A stretch of 64,000 bases of DNA, taken from Phoronis australis (lineage: Eukaryota > Phoronida > Phoronidae). The DNA lies in the NCBI GenBank assembly GCA_002633005.1, contig NMRA01000303.1:59064-123063 (forward strand), given 5' to 3'. Below are positions 22,834-34,104 of the stretch, one piece after another. The notes beneath the pieces were generated by a model, which made no database searches, had not been told where the DNA came from, and saw only the letters and a program-made list of their open reading frames with translations. Position numbers and translations under genes: made by a program. The stretch's first letter is position 1; every line of letters begins with the position of its first letter.

Positions 22834-23181
22834 ATGAAGTCGTTTGCAGCAATTTGGAAGCGCAAAGTGGCCAAGAATGTGTACTGCACAAAGAACGTGA
22901 AAAACTGCACAACGTGGTCGTCGTGGTCCGAAATGGTGGCGACTTTTAAGTTGAAGAAGTCGGCCCAAAGCCAAAAACCATACACCGTCGTGTCGCCGGG
23001 ACGCGTGAGTCCCCTCAAACCTGTTCCGTTTCACATAAACAAACCTCTATATGCAACAAATAGCTCTGTCTTGCCTGTTCCAATAGAACCCGAGATAAAG
23101 ACTGCTGAACAAATCGACTGCATGAGAAACGCGTGTCGAATAGCCCGCCATGTTTTGAATGAAGTTTCAAGTCAATTGAAG
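22834..23181 (+). CDS. METAP1D: METAP1D exon 1: presequence and N-terminal extension
   Basis: Residues 1-116. The exon ends in phase 0 at SSQLK, followed by the donor gtacag. It carries the basic presequence, a [12 protein letters not shown] linker typical of the 1D class, and the start of the catalytic fold ([17 protein letters not shown]). Confidence 0.92.
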
Positions 23182-26100
23182 GTACAGAACTGGAAAGTTG
23201 TCAGTTTTTGGTGATGCTTTGATGAGTTTTGTTTTCCGGCTAAGCCTTCAACTTGAAAAGAAGGTAATAGTATAGTTGAATAGGCCTACCCGTACATCTA
23301 GACTAGAGGCTTTACAGTGACCACCGCCTCGACTGGCCTTCGAGTTCGAAACGGTGGTCAGTTCGAGGCGCTTCAGTTCATATGCCAGAAGCTTTTCAAC
23401 AAATTATGCCTCACACTTATGAAAACATCAAAGTCGCATTGTCATATTTAGCGCATAGAGCCTGGACACCTTGGGAGGCGGTCTATGTCCTTCCTTCCAC
23501 CTCAAACAAAGTATCCCGTGTAATCAAACTTTTTCTTCGAGCAGTCCTTTGGTCAGTTCCCAAATTGCCAACTGGCCATTTTTATCTTTGCAGGTGCTCC
23601 TATTTTTACCGCACCCTCCAGAAGTACGTGAAGTGTATAAAAATGGCCAGTTGCTGATTTGGGCAACTGAACGAAGGACTGCTCCAATGTCACATGACTT
23701 AGCTAAAAGCCCATGCAGTACCAACTTAGAAAACTGTGGTTTGGGTTCATGTTTTGAGATGGAACAAACTCTAAGTAGTTTTTGGTGAGTTCTGGTACCA
23801 TGTACCATGTTCCTGATATCATGTTACTCCCTAAACCGATTGTACTTCAGCAATTATTGCAATAGTCCTTCCAATTTTGAATTTTTTGAGATTTTAGCTT
23901 GAGGTCTGAGTGGGAGTTCAAGGTGAACACTTCCTTGAATCAGCGCTTGTAATTGGGTATGCTTTGTATTTTGTAATTGGGCAATGCTTTGTATTTTCAG
24001 ATTGGCATGACGACTGATGACATTGACAGCTTAGTTCATGACCTCACAATATCTCATGGTGCTTATCCATCTCCACTGTTATATAAAGGCTTTCCTAAGT
24101 CATGCTGCACATCTGTGAATAACGTAGCCTGTCATGGAATCCCTGATGACCGACCTTTGGCTGATGGCGATATTATCAATGTTGACATAACTGTAAGTAA
24201 GAATATCTATATTTTAGCAACCAACCGTGTTATGTTAAGTATACATTTTAAAATACATAGTTTAACACCAAAATAACTGCTTTTCAACACAAAGATGTGA
24301 ACCCCTTGCACAAGCCAGTTATTGTTCCCACAGTCTGGTTAATTAAGGAAACCCAGCAATTAATCATGTTATTCCACTTCAGCCAAGTCATTTCTGAATA
24401 CAGGCTTATGCGGTTATGTAATCTATTATGGAAACAAATCAGTGAGACAGGCACCTTCTGCTCAGTCAAGCAAAGCCAGGAACTATCATGGAATGTGAGA
24501 GTTATTGCGATGAGTCTTCCAGTGACTAGGAATTTTGAAGGATTTTTAATTGAATGTGATGTAGCATCAGACACAGAAGCTATTGTCAATGAAACAAGCT
24601 TTTCTAATAGTCAAGACATGTATATACATCTTAACAACAACACTTCAATATTGGTTCTGTAGTCAAATGCATTGTAATGTTAGCTGCGGCCTTGTTAAAG
24701 GTATTCATCAGTGGTTTCCACGGAGACGTATCAGAAACATTCCTAGTAGGGAACGTGGACCAAAAAGGGCGTGACCTGGTGAACTTTACGAGAGAATGCC
24801 TCGACGCAGCGGTATTGTTGTGTGGACCCGGTGAACAGTTCAGCTCAATTGGGAGCATTATACAGTAAGTGTTGGAGGCAGTCTCACAAAGTCATGATGT
24901 CTGAGGTGACACATTTGTAATTGTAGATTTTGGGAAATTTGTTGACATGTAGCTCCTATTGACTAGATTACTGGTGTTGTAATATAAATGAAAATAACCA
25001 CTCTTTCAGTTATCGTGTTCAATATTCACATCTCTTTACGAATTTACAAACATTTTGATAAGTTACACAAAACAGGGGACAAAGGCAAAATCAGATCTTT
25101 CAAAGTTTTGAGAAGTGGGTTAATAATGAGCCCGGCCCACGTGTTTTTACAGTTATGGCGCATTCCAGAACAAAAAAATCACCATGACTACATGGGCACC
25201 TGGCTCACAAAAGGTCAATTACTACACACTCTAGTGACTTTAGCAGGAGGAAATAAATTATTGTAATCGAATATTAACATGCGAAGTAAATACTTGTCTG
25301 AGTACAAACATTTTTAAGTATGGTCTGCATGCCCCCTCTTGGCTACATTATGTGACCTAATGATCATAAGTCTGAAAAGATTTCTGCCCTGATTGAGACT
25401 TGAACCCAGGACCTTCTGCTAGCAGTGCAAACACTTTTGTCCACTGAGCCATCGGAACCACTGGTCACACAAAGAAATTCAATCTAACTTGGCAGTGGGC
25501 ATCCCACCCATAAATGAGTGTATGTGGCCAACAGATGGCGTGCAGAACAAACTTAAAAATGTTTGTGATTTATATTTCCACGCCAGTTCAAGATACTTGT
25601 CTGAATAGATGAACATGTGAATTCTGAAGCATGTGGTCTAGTAACAGTGTACATTGTTTCACAAGTTTAGTCTGGAAGAGGAACAATAAATGTATGTACC
25701 GTGCTTGGCATGGGCTTGACTCATCGCATAAAAAGATATAATTGATTAAATATTTGTCTGATTAGATGAACATTCCAAAGCTTCCCTTTCTCTGGTTTTT
25801 TCATCCTCATTTGCATAATTTATGTATCTGGTTCAACAAATCTCAGTTGCCAGAGTGTTCTTGCTCAAGGCTGACTTCTTTTGTAGTCACATGGCAGTCA
25901 CCAATGGTTATGATGTCATTCCCCAATTCTGTGGTCATGGTATAGGCACTTACTTCCATGGTAAACCTGACGTCTATCACTTTGGTGAGTTGCACATTCC
26001 AATGTCAGTGTTTAGTTTCAAATGTTAATGCTACCTGTTAATCTTGAACCATTTTATCCATGGATGAAAGAATGAACTAAGAAATTAGAGTAACAAATCG

Positions 26101-28781
26101 ACTGATTGACGCAGTGTTGTTTAATGGTTTCAGAAACATGCCACACATTTGAAGGGACCTTTCAGTGGATCGCATTGATATAAAAATTAGTTGAGCATGA
26201 GTTTGCCCGTCAAAAGATACTGTTCCGATTTAGACCAGTTTATGCAATGAAATTAGTCTCGACTTGTCCCTTACTCAGATTAGAACTAATTTCTGGGATT
26301 TGGGAGAACTGATAGTTTAGTTGTACTTGAAACAATACTAGGATGCATGAATTGGTTGCTGTGACAAGCCAAGACTAAAGCGAACCTGAGCTCGAGCAAT
26401 GACAACATGTCAGTACATCCCAAGTCCAGGAATCATATCTATACCAAGTAAGGAACAAGTTAAGACGAGATTTATGGCTATAAGCGTCCTATTAAATCAA
26501 AAGTTATTTTTTATGGAAGGTGGATTTTTAGCTGTTCAAAGTCGAATTTCTCACTGATTTTACTACTGTAGCGACTCCTATTGGCTAGTTTAGTTTTCAA
26601 CAAGATTTTTGTCCAATAAGGGCAGATTTTGATGAATTTTGACTCGAGGGTATTTGTAGAAATCACTTCATTGTAGCACTATTTCAAGCAGGCAGAACCT
26701 CGTAGATGTGAGTAAACAGGTATCTATCCAAAATCAACAGCCAGCTCACTGAGCAGACGATTTCCTGCATGATACTTTCTGGATTCTGAATGGTCAATTC
26801 TCATTGATATTGATTGTGGGAGGGGTTTAAAACATACTACAGACATTGGAATCAGCTGTCAGTATTGAAACTTATATGAATGCATTTCGATTAGTTATTG
26901 TAGTTTAGTAATAACAAGACAGTGTTTTCTAGTAGTAGAAAATTTTCCTTCTAAACTTGACACCGAGAGTTCGAATCCCTCTGAACTTCACCTCTGAACG
27001 ACTGAACCAGTTGGATGCCCATTATTCAGTGGAAAAAACTGGTTCTCAAAATTGAGGCACGTTATTTCAGATCATTACCGTCTTAGGTCACTTTCATGAA
27101 GCATAACTCAGGACTTGTCTTGGACATTACTAACAGTTGATTACTGCTTAAGATGAGGCTCCGCAAGTTACCTTGCCATGCTGGTTAATTTTATGTGCCC
27201 TGCATGGTTTCAAGCTATGACAAACTGAGTTCTCTTCCAGCTCAGAAACCATTTCTCACCTAAGTCAGTAACGAGCTGGATCTAATTTTATAGTAGGGAG
27301 TGATCTAAATGAAAATTCTTTGACTGCAAATGGAGTGATGGTATACCATGTTGTAAGATGTAAGTGAGTGTGGTTCTACACTTTAAAAAGTAAATAAAGA
27401 AAATCATAATAATAATCACAGTTCTAGTATAGTAATGGTTTACCAATTATCACTGTTATTGTGTTTTTCATTATTTTACAGCTAACGAAGAACCAGGAGT
27501 GATGTCAGAGGGAATGACGTTCACCATCGGTAAATTAATTATACTTCTTTTATATTCCTTATAAAGAGGTCTAGAATGGGATAAACAGATTAAATTGCAT
27601 TATTGAAAGTGGTTCTCTGTCACTGCAACAGAATTCCACCTGCTCACCTGGTATTTTAGGGTTTGTTTGTAAAGATTGTTAATGTCTGTTGACACCACAG
27701 CATTTTCTTTTAGTTTCAAATTTCAAAAAAATTATATGTCAGCTCCTTATTTGTTATGGCAAGACATAGACATAGCACATTTCCCTTGTGGAAAATGTAA
27801 CTTTTGACCTCAAACAACTGATTATGAGAGCATGCGCACAATCATCGTAATTGGGAGGGAAATTAGAAACTCTGTGGTAACCAGGTGTATTTCAAAAAAT
27901 CATGAATTTTCTGATTTTTCCCAAAAATTTCCTCACAGCAGAAAGTGAATTACTCTGTACTAGACGTTGCGAGATGGTACTTTTGTTAGCAACCGTTTAA
28001 AAGATATTTTTGACGAGCTTTTGCATTCCATGCCTCTTTAAGTTCATGATATTCACCTTTTGTATTGTGACCAGACTCCTAAGATTGTCATGTCATTTTG
28101 GTGAAAAGTCATTACTGTCATAGAGGTGTGCTGTTTATCCAGTTTCCTGTTGTCATGTTAATCATTCCATGAAAGTGATATTTTTGGAGTATGTTTTGTG
28201 TTGCTTATCGTATTCCCTGAATGTGTTCACGAACTGTTCTGTGCACCTTTCTGAACAGTTCTGAGCCGTGTCTGGAAGTCGTGAGCCCTGTTTGAAGAAG
28301 AGTCTGGGCTTCTTTCACTTCATAAGATAAAATGAATACAAAGTTAAACATATAAACATGACATTCTGCATGCCGCAGACTTAAGGCACTTGCAAAACAC
28401 TCCTGGCAAGAAATGCTCGCTTATGAAACAGGGACAGTGGCGCCCCCTAGTAGCAATTTGCTTTTTTCGCATCTGCTGGATTTTTGTGAAATTTGGCAAG
28501 TGTTTTTCTATGAATGTGACAACAGATGACATTTGGACGAATCTGACTGCCACAAAATAGAATTTCACTTGTCGGCCATACTGTGTGCTAAACAAGGGAA
28601 GAATTATGATATTATTCTGATTTTATTTGCAATCGTAGAGCCAATCATCACAGAAGGTGACCCATCATTCAAGATCCTGTCAGATAAGTGGACTGTAGTT
28701 TCCAAGGATGACAGTCGCTCAGCTCAGTTTGAGCACACGGTACTTATTACTAACTCTGGAGTCGATGTCCTCACAGACTGA
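22834..28781 (+). CDS. METAP1D: Methionine aminopeptidase 1D, mitochondrial (complete, six exons)
   Basis: The gene encodes a type I methionine aminopeptidase of the mitochondrial 1D class, which removes initiator methionine from proteins made in the organelle. Exons are 22834-23181, 24001-24192, 24701-24864, 25887-25984, 27482-27529 and 28639-28781. All junctions are GT-AG with compatible phases, and the sum is 330 codons plus a stop. The first about 30 residues are basic and lack acidic residues ([15 protein letters not shown]), as expected of a matrix-targeting presequence. The five metal ligands typical of the pita-bread fold are present: D178 (NVDIT), D189 (FHGDVSE), H252 (FCGHGIG), E284 (TIEPII) and E315 (QFEHTV). 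The conserved active-site H161 is in VACHGIP. Length and motif order match animal METAP1D. The start is the first ATG of the open frame and is not independently proven. Family knowledge gives the function; the exon structure is read from the sequence. Confidence 0.95.
24001..24192 (+). CDS. METAP1D: METAP1D exon 2: N-terminal half of catalytic domain
   Basis: Residues 117-180. The exon follows a tattttcag acceptor and ends at VDIT before gtaagt, in phase 0 at both ends. It contains H161 of the CHGIP motif and the first metal ligand, D178. Confidence 0.95.
24701..24864 (+). CDS. METAP1D: METAP1D exon 3: second metal-binding Asp
   Basis: Residues 181-234 plus two bases of the next codon. It starts after cttgttaaag and ends before gtaagt. 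[14 protein letters not shown] contains ligand D189. An in-frame TAA directly follows the donor, so the intron is needed. Confidence 0.94.
25320..25472 (-). repeat. tRNA-derived SINE-like copy
   Basis: The minus strand reads ggttccgatggctcagtgga, with an A-box-like TGGCTCAGTGG, and about 35 bases later GGTTCAAGTCT, a B-box-like sequence. The spacing suits a tRNA-like RNA polymerase III promoter. It lies in the third METAP1D intron (24865-25886). It could also be a tRNA pseudogene. Confidence 0.6.
25887..25984 (+). CDS. METAP1D: METAP1D exon 4: metal-binding His
   Basis: This 98-bp exon completes the split codon for H235 and carries [20 protein letters not shown], with ligand H252. The acceptor is ttcttttgtag and the donor is tttg/gtgagt. 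Confidence 0.94.
25985..27481 (+). other. METAP1D intron 4
   Basis: A 1.5-kb intron containing the dispersed repeat at 27085 and little else. A gttcgaatccc at about 26969 resembles a tRNA B box without a convincing A box. Confidence 0.8.
27085..27160 (+). repeat. Dispersed repeat, pair with 37278-37352
   Basis: cactttcatgaagcataact, caggacttgtcttggac and attact-acag align with 37278-37352. The family is otherwise unknown. Confidence 0.6.
27482..27529 (+). CDS. METAP1D: METAP1D exon 5 (48 bp)
   Basis: A 48-bp microexon-like segment encodes [16 protein letters not shown] between a ttttacag acceptor and a gtaaat donor. It is too short to find by ORF length. It is supported by exact phase fit (two bases in, one base out) and by the family motif E-G-M-x-F-T-I-E. 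Confidence 0.93.
28420..28550 (-). repeat. Family A fragment in last METAP1D intron
   Basis: Read on the minus strand it gives gccaaatttcacaaaaatcc and GCTACTAGGGGGCGCCAC, both typical family A pieces. It is short and lies about 90 bp before METAP1D exon 6. Confidence 0.55.
28639..28781 (+). CDS. METAP1D: METAP1D exon 6: terminal exon and stop
   Basis: The exon completes codon E284 and encodes [13 protein letters not shown] through [14 protein letters not shown] and TGA. It contains the last metal ligand, E315, in QFEHTVL. I found no AATAAA within about 500 bp downstream, so the polyadenylation site is undefined. Confidence 0.95.
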
Positions 28782-29397
28782 AGAGTTAGGTCAGAGTTTG
28801 GTTGTTGCAAGTCCCAACAGGATTACTGCGATTGGTTTTTGGGAATGGTTATGTTATCAAGGGCATGTGCTGTAAACCAGAAGAGGGTTGTCCATGGCTA
28901 AGCGTGTTTTCGAAAAACATTTTGTCTGTGTCATGTGAATCACCTGAAAAAATTTCCTGTGGGTTCTGACTGAAAGCAGCAGTGAATGTGTAGTAATAAT
29001 GAGTTCTCTGCAGCTTACATTTGATTGTATGGGGCCCTCCTGCTATTATCTTAATTTGTTTGTGCAAGTTGTTATTGGTTACATTGTATTTTTGTTTGCA
29101 ATTAAGGTTCACTGCAGTATTCTCGCAAGAATGTGATTTGGCTTCGTGTAACGCATTTAAGTTATAGAAGACGACTGGAGTATATGTTCAGTCACCTTGG
29201 ACACATTTTTAGTAAGGTGTATACATAACAAAAACCAAAGAAACGAAACTCAATTTTTCAGTGATGAAAGCATTTTTATATAATTCTAACGATTTCAAAA
29301 TTATTATTGATGAACCCAATTGAACTGCACCAAAAATTTAGGAAGGTTGATCCACTGTTTCGCAGTTGTTGGAAGAATAGGGTGGACTCTGTATTTT

Positions 29398-29512
29398 CGG
29401 TTTTAAGTACCCACTGCTTGAGTAATCGCCCATCCCCTACTTTGTGCAAATTTCCCCCTAAGCGCACACCTCTTGGGTAATCGCCCATCCCCAACTTACC
29501 ACTTACAGAACT
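29398..29512. mobile_element. Family B MITE fragment
   Basis: It contains acccactgcttgagtaatcg and two copies of gtaatcgcccatcccc. Neither inverted terminus is kept. Confidence 0.45.
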
Positions 29513-29758
29513 TGAGCTTGAATTTGGTGCTTTTGTTCATAGCTTCGCCTTGGATTCACACGTCCGTGTTTGCGGCGTGCTTACACCTGCGTAAGTTGTC
29601 TCGAAAAGTGCGTTTTCTACCGGCGTTTGTTTAATAACTCAAGCGCTACAAATACCTTTTTTTAAACTAATCAACTGAACTTTTGTTAAATTAAATTAAT
29701 TTAATTTAATTTTATAGAGGTGGTGCTAATCTGCTACGAAATTAATCATAGTTCAGAG

Positions 29759-29764
<6 letters not shown>

Positions 29765-29790
<26 letters not shown>
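29765..29790. repeat. T26 homopolymer
   Basis: A run of 26 T. It could be the A-tail of a minus-strand retrosequence, but no body is recognised. Confidence 0.85.
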
Positions 29791-30827
29791 ATATGTTGAC
29801 GCCCCCTTGTGATGAAATGGCGTAATTTTTTTGCGACAAGCGCATAAACTGATATTCATACTTTGATGTAGGTATCCCTGTTATGAAATAGAAATCAAAC
29901 CAGTTATGCTCTATTACGGCATACGGACTATGTACTCATTGGAACTTTTACAGTGGGGCTTTGGAAAGTACCCGATAGAAGCCTACTGACGACGTCCTGG
30001 TCATCACCAACGTAGGTTTGTCTATGTGACAAGTTTTCGAATTACCTCATCTGAATTTATTTTTTTATCAGGCACCATTTCCGATGCTTATTCGAGTTCA
30101 GTAGACCAACAAGTTTTTAGCGAGAACATGAGTAAAACTTCGAGACATCGCCATGTATTTTCAGACGGAGCACGTGATTTTGCTAGTTTTCCAGGATTGA
30201 CTTAGATTTGAATTGACCAATTAATCAAACCCCCATCTCATTGTAATTGCAACCGTACAGCATGTGAGATTTATCTCCTGGGTCAACCCAGATTTGAATT
30301 GAGCAATTATTCTCATCCCCCTCTCATCGTATAATTTGCAAACGGTTTGTGTCGGCCGAGAACGAATTGTCCGTGTTTTTAAACCAGCGCCAGATAAACT
30401 AAACAGTGAATCGAAAGTTTATTGGGTTTAATACGCAGACGACATTAACAACAACGAGACGGCACTATAAGAGTTCTAATCAAACACAGTCATACGAACA
30501 ACACTAACTATACAATGGCGCAGGTAATGAAATTTAGTCCCGTTCATTGATCTGGAATAGTACTTACTGATATGGTAAGTGGACTGCCATTCGAGCTTCG
30601 TAAAGCTCTGTGGTATGACATTTTGCAGCGTTCTAATATATTTGAAAACATCTGAGTTTATAACAAGGTTCTCTTGAAATCACCCTTTCAAAGTCGAAAT
30701 CCTGTTTCTGTTTGAGCCGTGTGAAACTTTGTGGTTGTCGGGCTCTGCTGATAAACCGAATTCACAAACTCCCTGCTCGAATGAACACCCCGTGCGCTTG
30801 CCCAGGTCGTTTGAAACTTGGACGTAA

Positions 30828-30974
30828 GGGCCCACCTCTTGGGTAATCACTCATTCCCGACTTTTGCCCAATTGTTCATTTTAAGTGCCCACTGCTTGGG
30901 TAATCGCCCACCCAATGGCCAAAGGTTTTTTCCGAGTTAAGCGCCCAGGGCGTCGTTAACCCACGAGTATACGG
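30828..30974. mobile_element. Family B MITE copy, diverged
   Basis: It contains cccactgcttgggtaatcgccc and gcgcccagggcg, and ends gagtatacggta. Confidence 0.5.
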
Positions 30975-31606
30975 TACAAACACTTGATCTCTAGTAAGCC
31001 GGCCGCACCAACCAGTCTCTCAGAGGTTGCCCCAATTATTCCTCTTTCGTTTAAAAACAGGCCGCAGGGTCAGTTTTCAGCCAAGTATACTGTTCATATG
31101 TGGCAACAGCATCCTCTTCATGTACAACTCTAAGTCATTTTGCTCCCTGCAAGTGATACTCCCCAAAAGCTGTTTATAGAAACTTGGTGGAAATGAGTTT
31201 TTTGCCAACTGAGTATACTAAGTGTTCTTCCAATTGAAAGTTATTTGCAGTCAATCTTCGTTTTCTGTAGGTTGACCAATTCATATTATCACTCCGTCTC
31301 CTAGTGACTTCTTCAACATTACTGTATTTGTTCACAGGTCACAGTCATGTTCTGAAACAAAACATAAAGTTGTAAAGGACACAGTGAAAAATGTCCCTGT
31401 AAATAATTACCAGGTCTGTTCTGGAAGATGTCCACATTCTAAACAACCACCCCTAAATCAAAAAATCCCTTTCAAACGCCTATTCGGTTGCTTTCAGCTT
31501 AGCACCCACCCAGCCTAAACAGATTCTCAATTAAAATGAACTGGCCTTTAAACAGTATATATAAATATGAACGTCATTGAAAAAACTTGTCATTTCATTT
31601 TTGTTT

Positions 31607-31939
31607 TCACTGACAATGTCCCTCTGGACAACTACAAAATTTAAAAATGCTGTTAATGTCTTCCGTTACCTCTAGGATGTAAGTGGGCTGAATGTCCATT
31701 TCAAGACAAAGAGACTTTTTGAGAATGTCGTCAAAGGTTTTTACAGCCATGCTTGTAGTGACAACAGTTTCTGTGCTAAGCGAGAACTCAACTCCTTTGT
31801 TTGAACCTGACAACCTGCTGAGAATCCACTGCCGATCTTCTTCACTGACCTCACGCTGAAGTGAGTTGTACTCAGAGTCAAGATGAGGGTTCATGACTGA
31901 CACTTTGGCTGTCTCTTTTTTGTCACTTGTCTTTTTGAT
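31607..31939 (-). CDS. SWIM gene 3' exon
   Basis: After attccacag the frame IKKTSDKKETAKVSVMNPHL continues open to a stop at 31607. A donor-like GAG/gtaacg at 31670 could end it earlier. I recognise no further domain. Confidence 0.5.
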   Translation of the reverse strand: MKKTSDKKETAKVSVMNPHLDSEYNSLQREVSEEDRQWILSRLSGSNKGVEFSLSTETVVTTSMAVKTFDDILKKSLCLEMDIQPTYILEVTEDINSIFKFCSCPEGHCQ

Positions 31940-33462
31940 CTGTGGAATATAAGATATAAGAATAATTTTCAGCTACCTTGTAGAAAATTGTCTGAAATGC
32001 AAAACCAGTGTTTTGACATGATGAACGAGAACAAGTAACGAAATGCTCAAAATTTGCTTGCCCCTTTTTGCACAACAAAATAAAAGAATGATATTCACAC
32101 GTTAAATCCCCATCAGATTTACTCCGAAAACCACACAGTGAGTTCTACTACACGACATTTTCCCTGCGCTCACAGGTTAACTCACACACTGCGCTCACAG
32201 GTTGACTCACGCACTGGCGATCACCTGTCCACGTTGTGTTTACATGCTATTTCACAATGATGATGTCAATAGACCAGTCTACTGTGATTTGTCGAGAGAA
32301 CAAAAGGGGTTTCCTATGGAGGCACATGATATGGGGTGCATAGTCATTAATTAGTGCTGGAGTGGAATAAAACAAAACAAAGATGTGTTAGACAAAAGTA
32401 CATTTGTTTAACATGTCTTAATGGCAGTTGGATCATTTTATGGGGTCTTTAATACAACAAAATAAAATAAAAACCAAAATGAAACTACTTTATGTAGGTA
32501 GATCTAGAATGTCTTGCAAGGCTCAAATTTTCAATGAAGAAACCTTCAAAATAACCCTCAAACCCCCAAAACTGTGTTGGCACAATTTCTTGGGTTGGAC
32601 CCCTTCACCCCACCTCCTCTAAAATCCACCATGTCTTATATTTCAAAACGCTTTACCTCCATAGTGGTTGCAATTTGAATTCTAACATTACCAGATTTTT
32701 TAAACAAAATTCGACAACATGCCAAAAGCCTGATGAGAACAGAAAAATGTCAACTGGAAATATCATAGTGGTAATGGCTCCACAAAAATTTCCCATTTCG
32801 CACGCCCCCATGTCAATGGGCGGTAATGAAACTGCAATAGACTACAGTACCACTAAGCATACTTGATCATGTTTACATACCTTCCACTGGTAGGGTATTC
32901 CATTCAGCTCACGTTTTTGTGGCACCATAACAGTAAGGCAGCTATGTGGTGGCACTTGAATTTTCCCCTCTGGCAGGTGCACACAATCGTGTTAATGCTT
33001 CGGTCATCTTCCAGTGTCACCTAAAAGTGATACACAGTGATTAAAAACTTAAAATCGATACCAGCAAAGTTCTATTAAAACCTTCTCCTTGTCCCCCAAC
33101 TCACATCCACGAGCCGAGAGAAAGGAGGTCAACTATCAGAGCTAGGCCTATTGCAACATAAAATGTGAGTTGATTTTGTGCTGCTTGGAGCACGTCAAAG
33201 GTTAATTTTACAGATACTGGTAGGTTAACTTGAATACAGTAATATTATAATAGTTTTATATGATTTACCTTGACTTCGTATGACTTGTTTTTCATCGAAG
33301 CTTGAACACTGCCGAACACCAGGCCGGTGTCTGGAGTCAGCGACAAAACGTCACCTATCATTACAATGTTTTCACCCTTTTGAACCAGCTTTGGTTTGTC
33401 AGAAAAAAGTCTAACGATCTCGAACAGTTCTGTGAATGCCATTGACATCTCATTCAAGTAAA
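31607..33462 (-). CDS. SWIM zinc-finger protein gene fragment, probable frameshift
   Basis: Three minus-strand exons appear to form one coding region: 33462-33269, 33020-32881 and 31939-31607. The first ends ASMKNKSYEVK and joins in phase to VTLEDDRSINTIVCTC and the rest of a SWIM motif C-x-C-x6-C-x-H (CTCQRGKFKCHH). This is the fold found in many invertebrate SWIM proteins, some joined to YqaJ-like nuclease domains. The middle exon shifts frame between HHIAALL and ELNGIPYQWK. It is 140 bp, and 141 bp would keep both neighbours in frame. No YqaJ domain is visible downstream, and the true 5' start is unclear because a 60-bp minisatellite abuts the first exon. The last exon may instead end at 31670 before gtaacg. 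It may be a pseudogene, a transposon-related gene, or a real gene with an assembly error. Confidence 0.65.
32167..32220. repeat. Short tandem duplication
   Basis: gcgctcacaggttaactcac occurs twice with small changes. Confidence 0.6.
32881..33020 (-). CDS. SWIM gene exon with C-x-C...C-x-H motif, frameshifted
   Basis: The acceptor is cacttttag and the donor is gtatgt. Reading in phase from the previous exon gives the SWIM motif but then hits TGA. The other frame gives ELNGIPYQWK, which joins in phase to IKKTSDKKE in the next exon. Confidence 0.65.
33269..33462 (-). CDS. SWIM gene exon upstream of the zinc finger
   Basis: The open frame runs from VYLNEMSMAFTELFEIV to VQASMKNKSYEVK and ends phase 0 before gtaaat. 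The acceptor (tatcaaag) is poor. The ATG at 33448 may instead be the start. Confidence 0.55.
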
Positions 33463-33512
33463 CTTTGATAATACATAAACATAAAACAGCACTAGGACTA
33501 AAAAATACGAAG

Positions 33513-33752
33513 CATTGTGAATAGCAGGTGTGTGTATTGTGGTCTCTAAGCAGTTGTTTGAATACAAGATGGCGTTGTGAATAGCAGGTGTGTGTATTGT
33601 GGTCTCTAAGCAGTTGTTTGAATACAAGATGGCGTTGTGAATAGCAGGTGTGTGTATTGTGGTCTCTAAGCAGTTGTTTGAATACAAGATGGCATTGTGA
33701 ATAGCAGGTGTGTGTATTGTGGTCTCTAAGCAGTTGTTTGAATACAAGATGG
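33513..33752. repeat. 60-bp tandem repeat, 4 copies
   Basis: The unit begins gaatagcaggtgtgtgtatt. The copies are nearly identical and abut the first visible SWIM-gene exon, creating a long spurious minus-strand open frame. Confidence 0.95.
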
Positions 33753-34104
33753 GGTTGCGGGGACAATAAACTAAATTTTATTTCTCTGAAAGGACTCCTT
33801 TTGAGGCATGAGAGAACTACAGATTTGCAGTAGGTTATTTGTGACTACACAAATATCAAGATGGCAAGGCATCAAGAATATATCAACTAAGCAAAAATCG
33901 TGGATCAAAATAATAGTTAAGAAAATAAAGGTAAGTAGGTAAGGATTAATATAAAATGGCTTCAACCTTGTTTACTGTTCTAACTAGCAAATAAATACAT
34001 GAGCTACATAACTGTGCACTGATCATGCAAGAAATTAGCAAGAGTGGAAAAACTAATATTCAATGCAAATACTTAAACATTTAACAACATCAAAAACCGG
34101 AGTT

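Larger units (their letters stand above)
28782..31606. other. Intergenic between METAP1D and the SWIM gene
   Basis: Holds two family B fragments and the T26 run. No coding signal found. Confidence 0.5.

Noticed and set aside
26940-27010. tRNA gene suggested by gagttcgaatccc
   Set aside because: No A box at the right distance and no cloverleaf arm pairing could be found by eye.
33245-33766. 173-residue minus-strand ORF as a repeat-rich protein
   Set aside because: Its first 90 residues are translation of the 60-bp minisatellite. Only the part from about 33462 down matches the SWIM gene.
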